A DNA stretch of 64,000 nt from Flavobacterium tibetense. Its GTDB lineage: Bacteria; Bacteroidota; Bacteroidia; Flavobacteriales; Flavobacteriaceae. The translations under genes and the position numbers were made by a program. The stretch spans positions 180,269 through 244,268 of the forward strand of contig NZ_QLST01000002.1 of NCBI RefSeq assembly GCF_003293845.1, read 5' to 3'. The notes beneath the pieces are model-generated. The model ran no database searches, was not told the DNA's origin, and saw only the letters and a list, made by a program, of their open reading frames with translations. Below are positions 25,782-33,801 of this stretch, in pieces. Every line of letters starts with the position of its first letter. Within the stretch, counting starts at the first letter, position 1.

Positions 25782-28403
25782 CTATTTTTTCGTCAGCATC
25801 CTCTTTATTTCGTTTAACTTCATCAATGCTTCAACTGGAGTCAACGTATTAATGTCGATATTAATGATTTCTTCTTTAATTTCTTCCAATAACGGATCAT
25901 CTAAATTAAAAAAACTAAGTTGCATTTCATCGTTCGCTACTTTTACTCCTGCCAAAACATCACTTGAATGATTTTGCTCTAATTTTTTTAGCATTTTTTG
26001 GGCACGTTGGATCACAATTTGAGGCATTCCCGCCATTTTTGCTACGTGAATACCAAAACTGTGCGCGCTTCCGCCTTGTACCAATTTGCGCAAGAACAAA
26101 ACCGTATCTTTCAATTCTTTCACAGAAACATTAAAATTATGAATTCTATCGAAGGTGACTTCCATTTCATTCAATTCGTGATAATGGGTTGCAAATAGCG
26201 TTTTTGGTCGGTTTGGATGTTCGTGCAAGTATTCCGAAATGGCCCAAGCAATCGAAATTCCGTCGTAAGTTGACGTTCCTCTTCCAATTTCATCTAGCAA
26301 AACCAAACTTCTATTGGAAATATTATTCAAAATCGAAGCCGTTTCGTTCATTTCTACCATAAAAGTAGATTCGCCCATTGAAATATTATCGCTCGCTCCT
26401 ACTCTAGTAAAAATTTTATCAACAATTCCCATTTTCAAACTTTCCGCTGGAACAAAACTCCCCATTTGTGCCAATAACACTATTAAAGCTGTTTGACGCA
26501 AAATGGCCGACTTACCCGACATATTTGGTCCCGTAATCATAATGATTTGTTGGGAATCTGCATCCAAATACACATCATTGGAAATATACGGAACACCTAT
26601 TGGCAACTGCTTTTCAATCACTGGATGGCGACCTTCTTTAATTTCCAATGCAAAACTATCGTCTATAATGGGTTGGGTATAGTGGTTTTCAATTGCCAAT
26701 TGTGTAAATGAATTCAAACAATCCAATTGCGCAATTAAATTGGCATTGTGCTGCACCGGTTTAATGTAAGTTCCCATCCAAATGACCAATTGCTCATACA
26801 GCTGACTTTCGAGTGCTTGAATTTTCTCTTCGGCTCCTAAAATTTTCGATTCGTATTCTTTTAATTCTTCGGTAATGTAACGCTCCGCGCTTACCAAAGT
26901 TTGCTTGCGAATCCATTCGCTTGGTACTTTATCTTTGTGCGTATTTCGAACTTCAATATAGTAACCAAAAACATTGTTAAACGAAACTTTCAACGATGGA
27001 ATCCCTGTTCGTTCGCTTTCTCTTTGTTCCAAATCGTCTAAATAGCCTTTTCCAGTGGAAGAAATGGCACGCAATTCATCCAATTCTGTATTGATTCCTG
27101 ATGCAATGGCATTTCCCTTGTTGATGTTTACAGGAGCATCTTGATTTAATGTGTTTCCAATTTTTTCTCGTAACAATTCACAAGCGTGCAAACTATCACC
27201 AATAACTTTCAATGCTTCATTTTTACTTGAAAGTGCCAACGATTTTATTGGAATAATAGCATCTAAAGATTCTTTCAAATAAATAACTTCTCGCGGTGAA
27301 ATTTTTCCTGTTGCCACTTTAGAAATCAAACGTTCTAAATCTGAAATTTGCTTGATTTGGTATTGAATTTGTTGCAGCATTTCTTGATTTTCCTTCAAAT
27401 AAGCTACAACTTCATGTCGACTTCTAATTTTATTGGCATCTTTTAATGGCAATGCCAACCAGCGTTTCAACAAACGACTTCCCATGGGCGAAAGCGTTTT
27501 ATCGATAACATCCAATAACGTAACCGCATTTTGATTGGTAGAATGATACAATTCTAAATTTCGAATCGTAAAGCGGTCCATCCAAACGTAAGCGTCTTCA
27601 GCAATACGTTGGATATTGGTAATATGTTGGATTTTATTGTGTTGCGTTTCTGATAAATAATACAAAACCGCTCCTGAAGCCACGATTCCTTCTGCTAATT
27701 CTTCAATTCCAAAACCTTTTAAAGAAGCCGTTTGAAAATGTTTGGTTAGTGTTTCCAAAGCATAATCATCTTTAAAAACCCAATCTTCTAGATGAAAAAC
27801 ATGAAAATCTTCACCAAAAACTTCTTTAAAACGCGCTTTGAATTGTTTTGGAATTAAAACCTCACTTGGATTGAAATTTTGCAATAGTTTATCGATGTAC
27901 TCTTCGTTGCCTTGAGCGGTTAAAAATTCACCAGTTGAAACATCTAAAAAGGAAATTCCTAAGTTTTTCTTACCAAAATGAATGGCTGCCAAAAAGTTAT
28001 TGGATTTGGAATGCAACACCTCATCATTCATTGAAACGCCTGGAGTTACTAATTCGGTAACGCCTCTTTTGACAATGGTTTTAGTCATTTTAGGATCTTC
28101 CAATTGATCACAAATCGCTACTCGAAGTCCAGCTTTTACTAATTTTGGCAAATAGGTATTAATAGAATGATGCGGAAATCCTGCCAATGCTATTTCGCTT
28201 TCACTTCCAGCTCCACGTTTGGTTAAAGTTATGCCTAAAATTTGAGCTGCTCGCACAGCGTCATCACCAAAAGTTTCATAAAAATCGCCAACACGGAACA
28301 ACAAACAAGCATCAGGATATTTCCTTTTTATCTCGTTGTATTGTTTCATTAAAGGGGTTTCCTTTGGTGTTTTATCAGTAGTTACTTCCGTTTTTTTAGC
28401 CAC
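25782..28403 (-). CDS. mutS: DNA mismatch repair protein MutS
   Basis: 873-residue mismatch recognition ATPase. N-terminal mismatch-binding domain begins with the usual [28 protein letters not shown], containing the Phe-x-Glu wedge (DFYETF). The ATPase Walker A is [13 protein letters not shown] (near residue 620) and Walker [18 protein letters not shown]-terminal dimerisation region present. Length typical. Single-gene unit upstream of the tRNAs on the same strand. Confidence 0.97.
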   Translation of the reverse strand: MAKKTEVTTDKTPKETPLMKQYNEIKRKYPDACLLFRVGDFYETFGDDAVRAAQILGITLTKRGAGSESEIALAGFPHHSINTYLPKLVKAGLRVAICDQLEDPKMTKTIVKRGVTELVTPGVSMNDEVLHSKSNNFLAAIHFGKKNLGISFLDVSTGEFLTAQGNEEYIDKLLQNFNPSEVLIPKQFKARFKEVFGEDFHVFHLEDWVFKDDYALETLTKHFQTASLKGFGIEELAEGIVASGAVLYYLSETQHNKIQHITNIQRIAEDAYVWMDRFTIRNLELYHSTNQNAVTLLDVIDKTLSPMGSRLLKRWLALPLKDANKIRSRHEVVAYLKENQEMLQQIQYQIKQISDLERLISKVATGKISPREVIYLKESLDAIIPIKSLALSSKNEALKVIGDSLHACELLREKIGNTLNQDAPVNINKGNAIASGINTELDELRAISSTGKGYLDDLEQRESERTGIPSLKVSFNNVFGYYIEVRNTHKDKVPSEWIRKQTLVSAERYITEELKEYESKILGAEEKIQALESQLYEQLVIWMGTYIKPVQHNANLIAQLDCLNSFTQLAIENHYTQPIIDDSFALEIKEGRHPVIEKQLPIGVPYISNDVYLDADSQQIIMITGPNMSGKSAILRQTALIVLLAQMGSFVPAESLKMGIVDKIFTRVGASDNISMGESTFMVEMNETASILNNISNRSLVLLDEIGRGTSTYDGISIAWAISEYLHEHPNRPKTLFATHYHELNEMEVTFDRIHNFNVSVKELKDTVLFLRKLVQGGSAHSFGIHVAKMAGMPQIVIQRAQKMLKKLEQNHSSDVLAGVKVANDEMQLSFFNLDDPLLEEIKEEIINIDINTLTPVEALMKLNEIKRMLTKK

Positions 28404-28520
28404 GATTTTGAAATTTTTAGTGCATTGGCGAAGGTAATAAAATAAAGTATTAAGTTGAAAGAATAAAGAAAATAGAAATTAGATTTTTGGATGTTCTGAT
28501 AAATTTTCATTTAAAAAAAT

Positions 28521-28558
28521 CTTTGTGCGCTTTGTGCCTTCTTCGTGAGTCTTGTGGT
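28521..28558. repeat. Degenerate tandem word CTTTGTGCG
   Basis: CTTTGTGCG, CTTTGTGCC, CTTCGTGAGT and CTTGTGG follow one another in the gap between mutS and the methyltransferase gene. A related word, CGCAAAGAA, recurs at 29151-29180 downstream of that gene. Confidence 0.55.
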
Positions 28559-28570
28559 TAAAAAAACAAA

Positions 28571-28601
28571 TTGCCTAGTTGGTACATTTCCCTTATTTTT
28601 G
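28571..28601 (+). promoter_or_regulatory. Promoter of the SpoU methyltransferase gene, nearly leaderless
   Basis: TTG (28571-28573), 20-base spacer, TATTTTTG (28594-28601): full consensus match. The -7 box ends only four bases before the ATG at 28606, so the mRNA would start at or next to the start codon. Confidence 0.75.
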
Positions 28602-28605
28602 CAAC

Positions 28606-29133
28606 ATGAGAAAATTAGCCAACGCGGAATTAGAACGTAAGAACATCGAAGAATTTAAAGAAGCTGTAAAAACACCGATTATTATTATTTTAGATGATAT
28701 TCGAAGTTTGCACAACATTGGTTCGGTTTTTAGAACGGCTGATGCTTTTTTGATGGAAAAAATCTATTTGTGTGGCATTACCGCAACGCCACCCAATAAA
28801 GAAATTCATAAAACAGCACTTGGTGCAACAGAAACTGTAACTTGGGAATATACCAAAGATGTTTTGGAAGTGGTCAACCAATTGAAAGCAGAAAATGTAA
28901 AAGTTTTTTCGGTAGAACAAACAGAAAATGCGATTATGTTAGACAATTTTCAACCTGAGAAAAAAGTAAAATACGCTTTAATCTTTGGAAACGAAGTAAA
29001 AGGTGTTTCGCAGGAAGCCATTAATTTGAGTGATGGTGTGATTGAAATTCCGCAATTGGGAAGTAAACATTCATTGAATATTTCAGTTAGTGCTGGGATT
29101 GTAATTTGGGATTTGTTTCAAAAACTTCAATAA
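28606..29133 (+). CDS. SpoU/TrmH family RNA 2'-O-methyltransferase
   Basis: 175 residues from ATG 28606 (MRKLANAELERKN); an earlier in-frame start would lie within the promoter. Knotted SPOUT methyltransferase motifs: ILDDIRSLHNIGSVFRTADAF (motif 1, catalytic Arg), LIFGNEVKGVSQEAI (motif 2) and IEIPQLGSKHSLNISVSAGI (motif 3). The short form without N-terminal extension fits tRNA Gm18-type or related enzymes; exact RNA target unknown. Confidence 0.92.
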   Translation: MRKLANAELERKNIEEFKEAVKTPIIIILDDIRSLHNIGSVFRTADAFLMEKIYLCGITATPPNKEIHKTALGATETVTWEYTKDVLEVVNQLKAENVKVFSVEQTENAIMLDNFQPEKKVKYALIFGNEVKGVSQEAINLSDGVIEIPQLGSKHSLNISVSAGIVIWDLFQKLQ

Positions 29134-29150
29134 AAATTTTGTTCTTTAAA

Positions 29151-29181
29151 CGCAAAGAAGCAAAGTTTTTCGCAAAGAACG
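29151..29181. repeat. Word repeat CGCAAAGAA downstream of the methyltransferase gene
   Basis: CGCAAAGAAG, CAAAG and CGCAAAGAAC within 31 bases. The 29134-29277 gap between the convergent genes shows no gene. Confidence 0.5.
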
Positions 29182-29277
29182 CTAGGAATTCGTGTTTAAA
29201 TAAGTCAAAAGAGACGCTTTCAGCGTGACAATTTTGTATGAAAATCTGCATAAATAAATGTTGCATAGCATCCCGTT

Positions 29278-30423
29278 TCATCCGCGTGCTAATGCTATTT
29301 TCTTATTTATCTCTTCTAACAAAAACACATAATCTTCCTGTTTTTTCACGAAATCTAAATCGGAAACATCGATTACTAAAACGTTCAAATCGGTTTGGGT
29401 TTTGATATAGTCTAAATAACCACGATTAATTTTCTCTAGATACTCTTGTGGAATTTCTTGTTCGTAACTTCTGCCTCTTTTTTTGATATTGGCTAATAAT
29501 CGTTCGCTGTTTTGGTACAAATACACATACAAATCAGGTTTTGGCATTTCTTTGTAAATGATGTCGAACATGGTTTTGTACAAGCGGTATTCGTCTTCTT
29601 GTAGCGTGACTTTAGCGAAAATTAGCGATTTAAAAATATGGTAATCGGCTACGATAAAATCCTTAAACAAATCAAATTGCGCTAGATCATCCGTTAACTG
29701 TTGGTATCTATCAGCCAAAAATGACATTTCTAATGGAAAAGCGAATCGGCTTTGGTCTTTGTAGAATTTGGGTAAAAAAGGATTGTCTGCAAAACGTTCC
29801 AAAACCAATTTAGCATTACAATCTTCCGCGATTTTTGTTGCCAATGTGGTTTTTCCAGCACCAATATTTCCTTCAATAGCAATATAATTGAATTCAGGTA
29901 AACGCAATTTTTCAATCGGAGAAGTAATTTTATGCACCACTTCACACTGACTTTCATCTGAAGTTGTTGCCAATAATTCTGTAACCGAAAGATGTAATTC
30001 TGGATGTTGCCATTGGTTATCCAAATCACGAAGTGGCAATAACACAAACTTGCGATGTTGCATTTGTGGATGCGGCACTTGTAAATTTTCGGTTAAAATA
30101 ACTTCATCATTGAAAGCAATTATATCCAAATCAATAGTTCTGGCTTGGTATCCTTTTTCGTTGGTACGAATGCGACCCAATTGCTTTTCAACTTTCAAAA
30201 GTTGGTTTAATAGCTTCTGCGGATTTTTAGTGGAATGCAACAATATAGCGGCATTGTAAAACGCATCGCTTTCAAAACCCCAAGCTGGCGTTTCATAAAT
30301 AGCGGAAACTTTAACCACTGTTGCCACTTGCCGATGAATTAAATCTATAGCAACCAATAAGTTATCTAATCGATTTCCTTGATTACTTCCAATTGATACT
30401 ATGATTTGGTTTTGTGCTTTCAT
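29278..30423 (-). CDS. folK: FolK-deoxynucleoside kinase fusion
   Basis: 381 residues with two enzymes. Residues 1 to about 160 are HPPK (FolK): IVSIGSNQGNRLDNLLVAI, ETPAWGF, and the Mg-binding R95-T-I-D98-L-D100. It pyrophosphorylates hydroxymethyl-dihydropterin in folate synthesis. From about residue 178 a deoxyadenosine/deoxyguanosine-type kinase follows: P-loop G185-NIGAGKT-T193, LVLERFADNPFLPKFY, and the lid region KKRGRSYEQEI. The linker is short. No frameshift or internal stop separates them, so it is a true fusion, joining folate and dNTP salvage. Confidence 0.93.
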   Translation of the reverse strand: MKAQNQIIVSIGSNQGNRLDNLLVAIDLIHRQVATVVKVSAIYETPAWGFESDAFYNAAILLHSTKNPQKLLNQLLKVEKQLGRIRTNEKGYQARTIDLDIIAFNDEVILTENLQVPHPQMQHRKFVLLPLRDLDNQWQHPELHLSVTELLATTSDESQCEVVHKITSPIEKLRLPEFNYIAIEGNIGAGKTTLATKIAEDCNAKLVLERFADNPFLPKFYKDQSRFAFPLEMSFLADRYQQLTDDLAQFDLFKDFIVADYHIFKSLIFAKVTLQEDEYRLYKTMFDIIYKEMPKPDLYVYLYQNSERLLANIKKRGRSYEQEIPQEYLEKINRGYLDYIKTQTDLNVLVIDVSDLDFVKKQEDYVFLLEEINKKIALARG

Positions 30424-30543
30424 CTAGTGGCAAAATAACAAACATTTTTACACTTTCTTTTGTCTAATTATATTTTTTTATGAACATGTAACAAAAATTG
30501 CTTTTCTACTACTTATAAGCATAACATTCAAAGGAATAAAAAA

Positions 30544-32310
30544 ATGAAATTTTTAAGTAATGTATTGGCAACTATCATTGGAATCTTCGTATTCTTTATG
30601 ATTGCTTTTTTTGGAATCTTGTTAATTGGTGTAATTGCAGGTGGTGATGATGATGTGGTAAAAGTTAAAGACAACTCTGTTATTGAGTTAGATTTATCTA
30701 AAGTAACGCTTGATTATGCTGGAAAAGTAAACTTCAAAGATTTTAACTATTTTGAAACCAACCACAACGGATTGATTGATGTATTAAATGCAATTGAAAG
30801 TGCTAAAAATGATGATAAAATCAAAGGAATTTCAATTTTAAATAACCAATCGCTTCTGGGATTAGCCCAAAGTAAAGCACTTCGCGATCAATTAGAAGAT
30901 TTTAAGAAATCAGGAAAATTTGTAGTTGCCTATAGCAACTTCATCACACAAAGAGATTACTATTTAAACTCGGTAGCGGATAGTTTGTACTTGAATCCAG
31001 TGGGAGAATTGGAATTTAAAGGATTATCGTCTGAAATTTTATACTTGAAAGATTTACAAGAAAAAACAGGCATTAAAATGGAAGTATTGCGCCACGGTAA
31101 ATACAAAAGTGCGGTTGAACCTTATTTGGCACAAGAAATGAGTCCAGAAAACCGCGAGCAAATGACGGTTTTATTAAATTCGGCTTGGGCAACTATGGTA
31201 GAAGATATTGCTAAAAGCAGAAAAATTTCTGTGGACAGTTTAAATGGAATTGCTAACACATTAGGCGCAAGAACTCCTGAATTGGCTTTGGCAAAAAACA
31301 TGATTGACAAAATCGCTTACGAAGATGAATATCACAATGCTATTAAATCAAATTTAAAAGTTAAAGAAGGAAAAGAATACAACAAAGTAAGCATTTTAGA
31401 TTATGCAAAAAACAATGCTAAAACCGTAAAAAATTATTCCAAAAAAGATATTATTGCTGTCATTTATGCACAAGGTGAAATTCGTGGTGGTGAAGGCGAT
31501 ATTAATATTATTGGTGAAGGTTCAATCAAACGTTCGTTACAAGAAGCTAGAGAAGATGACAATGTAAAAGCAATTGTATTACGTGTGGATAGTCCAGGTG
31601 GAAGTGCTTTAACATCCGAATTGATTTGGAGAGAAATTGAAATTACCAAAAAAACCAAACCAGTTGTAGTTTCTATGGGTAATGTGGCTGCTTCAGGCGG
31701 ATATTATATTGCTTGTAATGCCAATAGAATTTTTGCGGAACCAAGTACAATTACAGGTTCGATTGGCGTTTTTGGTGTATTACCAAACATGACACAATTA
31801 GCGAAAAATATTGGTATAAACGCAGAGCAAGTAAAAACACATGATAACGCAAATGGTTACAGTTTATTTGAACCAATTGATGATACTTTCAAAAACGTTA
31901 CTTTAGAAAGCATTGAAAATATTTATTCGGTATTTTTACAACGAGTTGCCACTGGAAGAAAAATGACAGTGGAACAAGTAAACGAAATTGCTCAAGGAAG
32001 AGTTTGGACAGGAAATGATGCTTTGAAAAACGGTTTAGTGGATGAATTAGGTGGACTAGAGAAAGCCATTGCTCATGCTGCAAAACTTGGAAAAGCTAAA
32101 GAATATAAAACGGTAAATTATCCAGAATACGAAAAGAGTTTTGAAGATTTATTAGCACAATTAACCGGATTTGGTATGTTCCAATCGAAAGAAGCTTTGA
32201 TTAGAGAGCAAATTGGCGAAGAAAATTACCAAGTTTTACAACAAATCAAACGTGCAAATGAAATTAGAGGTGTGCAAGCGTTGATGCCTTTTGAGATTAA
32301 AATTAAATAA
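30544..32310 (+). CDS. sppA: Signal peptide peptidase SppA, 67K type
   Basis: 588-residue membrane-bound S49 protease with an N-terminal membrane helix (residues about 7-32). It has two tandem S49 domains. The general base lysine is in the first (LRHGKYKSAVEPYL) and the nucleophile serine in the second (MGNVAASGGYYIAC), as in the E. coli long form. It degrades signal peptides left in the inner membrane after secretion. Monocistronic. Confidence 0.94.
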   Translation: MKFLSNVLATIIGIFVFFMIAFFGILLIGVIAGGDDDVVKVKDNSVIELDLSKVTLDYAGKVNFKDFNYFETNHNGLIDVLNAIESAKNDDKIKGISILNNQSLLGLAQSKALRDQLEDFKKSGKFVVAYSNFITQRDYYLNSVADSLYLNPVGELEFKGLSSEILYLKDLQEKTGIKMEVLRHGKYKSAVEPYLAQEMSPENREQMTVLLNSAWATMVEDIAKSRKISVDSLNGIANTLGARTPELALAKNMIDKIAYEDEYHNAIKSNLKVKEGKEYNKVSILDYAKNNAKTVKNYSKKDIIAVIYAQGEIRGGEGDINIIGEGSIKRSLQEAREDDNVKAIVLRVDSPGGSALTSELIWREIEITKKTKPVVVSMGNVAASGGYYIACNANRIFAEPSTITGSIGVFGVLPNMTQLAKNIGINAEQVKTHDNANGYSLFEPIDDTFKNVTLESIENIYSVFLQRVATGRKMTVEQVNEIAQGRVWTGNDALKNGLVDELGGLEKAIAHAAKLGKAKEYKTVNYPEYEKSFEDLLAQLTGFGMFQSKEALIREQIGEENYQVLQQIKRANEIRGVQALMPFEIKIK

Positions 32311-32398
32311 TTCAAATAACACGAATCGTACAATTTAGCTTTAATCTAACGATCAAAAATATGCTATTTTGAATCACAACATATTGAAAAATAAACGA

Positions 32399-32863
32399 AT
32401 GAAAATATTACTTGTTTTGCTTTTTTTGAATATAACTTTAAGTTGTGCAACAAAAAATATTAGATATAATCACATTAATATAATAGAAAAATATTCAAGT
32501 AATTATATCATTTATGTTGATGATAAAAAAATAGATTTTGAAAATGTGTATCTTGATAAAGACAATATAGAGTATGTAAAGATTGATAAGCAAAATAAAA
32601 CATTACACATTAAACAATTAAAGACTATTGAACTTATTGAAGTAAGCAGATTGTATATAGATCGTGTGATGAAAACAAATGAAAATCATGATGTTAATCA
32701 ATTAGAAATACTAGTAGTAGTAAATGGATTGCCAAGAAAAAAGAACTTTTTAATTGACCCTAAAACAATAACTAGTATTAAAATATTAAGCAAAAATGAC
32801 ATACATAACATGATATACGGAGAAAAATCATTTGACGGAGGAATTGTTGTTGTGACTAATTAA
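32399..32863 (+). CDS. Hypothetical lipoprotein with TonB-plug-like C-terminal segment
   Basis: 154 residues from ATG 32399, which gives a clean lipoprotein signal (KILLVLLFLNITLSC, lipobox Cys at 16). The body is AT-rich and not recognised. Near the C-terminus IDPKTITSIKILSK followed by IYGEKSFDGGIVVVTN closely resembles the plug-domain motif (…IESIEVLK…YG…GVIIITT) of TonB-dependent receptors, but there is no barrel. It may bind a partner at the outer membrane. An upstream TTG at 32369 adds ten residues and seems less likely. Confidence 0.65.
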   Translation: MKILLVLLFLNITLSCATKNIRYNHINIIEKYSSNYIIYVDDKKIDFENVYLDKDNIEYVKIDKQNKTLHIKQLKTIELIEVSRLYIDRVMKTNENHDVNQLEILVVVNGLPRKKNFLIDPKTITSIKILSKNDIHNMIYGEKSFDGGIVVVTN

Positions 32864-32915
32864 AAAAATGATTAATAATAAATTCTAATGTTTTAGATTA
32901 CTTTTAAAAATATAA

Positions 32916-32947
32916 AAACGCCGCTTCAAAAAAAGGAGCGGCATTTT
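32916..32947 (+). terminator. Terminator after the plug-like lipoprotein gene
   Basis: Stem GCCGCT/AGCGGC (32920-32925 with 32937-32942), A-rich loop, followed by five T. Confidence 0.8.
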
Positions 32948-32969
32948 TATTTTAATCAATTTGTTTAAT

Positions 32970-32977
32970 TATATTTG
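32970..32977 (+). promoter_or_regulatory. -7 box for the queuosine-precursor transporter gene
   Basis: TATATTTG, full match to TAnnTTTG, 15 bases before the ATG at 32993; no TTG at -33. Confidence 0.45.
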
Positions 32978-32992
32978 CTTTTTATTAAACAA

Positions 32993-33700
32993 ATGGAAAT
33001 TCAACAAAAACTATTGGCACAAAAAATCTACTTTATTTTAAGTGGCTTATTTATTTGCTCGTTAGTAGTTTCGAATTTAATTTTTCAGAAGTTTTTCTAT
33101 TGGTATCCGTTTGGTGATGTGACTATTTTTGGTGCCAAATTATTTGAAATTTCCGTTGGTATTTTGCCTTATCCTATTACTTTTTTGATAACTGATATTA
33201 TTTCAGAAATTTACGGTAAGAAAAGAGCCAATCAAGTAGTTACTACTGGAATTTTTGCTTCCGTTTTTTCATTGGGAATTATTTATTTGGCTAATGAAGT
33301 TCCAGCTATTCCGAATTCTCCAGTCGATAACGCTACATTTTCAACAGTTTTTGGTCAAACCGCTTTGGCAGTTTTGGCATCTATGTTGGCTTACTTATTT
33401 GCCCAGTATATTGATATTCAAATCTATCATTTTTGGAAGAAATTGACTAAAGGAAGAATGCTTTGGTTACGAAACAATTTTTCAACCATCACTTCTCAAG
33501 CAGTTGACACTTTTTCAGTCTTATTTTTGCTTTGTTCCTTCAATATTTTGCCTTGGCATCTTTTTAGCGGATTATTCATCAGTGGATTTGTTTTCAAACT
33601 ATTTATCGCATTGATTGATACGCCCTTTTTATATATTGCTGTTTACTTTTTCAGGAGAAAATTCAATCTAAAAATCAATGAAGAACTTTCTATTGATTAA
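32993..33700 (+). CDS. Queuosine precursor transporter (YhhQ/VUT family)
   Basis: 235-residue inner membrane protein with about six helices, of the vitamin-uptake-like family (PF02592) that imports preQ0/preQ1. Conserved pieces are PYPITFLITDIISEIYGKKRANQVV and the polar LRNNFSTITSQAVDTFSVLF region. I start at ATG 32993; the earlier TTG at 32975 lies on the promoter. Substrate is inferred from family, not from queue genes nearby. Confidence 0.88.
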   Translation: MEIQQKLLAQKIYFILSGLFICSLVVSNLIFQKFFYWYPFGDVTIFGAKLFEISVGILPYPITFLITDIISEIYGKKRANQVVTTGIFASVFSLGIIYLANEVPAIPNSPVDNATFSTVFGQTALAVLASMLAYLFAQYIDIQIYHFWKKLTKGRMLWLRNNFSTITSQAVDTFSVLFLLCSFNILPWHLFSGLFISGFVFKLFIALIDTPFLYIAVYFFRRKFNLKINEELSID

Positions 33701-33746
33701 TTACTAAGTTTAACGAAATCTTAATTTACTTTGATTAATTTGGTAC

Positions 33747-33754
33747 TACTTTTG
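33747..33754 (+). promoter_or_regulatory. -7 box for the AsmA-family gene
   Basis: TACTTTTG matches TAnnTTTG, 47 bases before ATG 33802; the nearest TTG (33731) is only 13 bases upstream. Confidence 0.35.
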
Positions 33755-33801
33755 TAGTATTGAACAGAATAAGTTTTGTTCAAAATTTAAATTTGAATCG
33801 T

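Noticed and set aside
25442..25852. Open frame crossing both tRNA genes and the mutS 3' end
   Set aside because: The region is occupied by two well-formed tRNAs and their promoter; translation would be of structural RNA.
29087..29281. 64-codon minus-strand frame between the methyltransferase and folK
   Set aside because: It translates the CGCAAAGAA word repeats; no signal or conserved feature, and it overlaps the 3' end of the methyltransferase gene.
30481..30540. Promoter for sppA with TTG at 30498
   Set aside because: No TAnnTTTG at the proper distance; only a weak TATAAGC, so no box is assigned.
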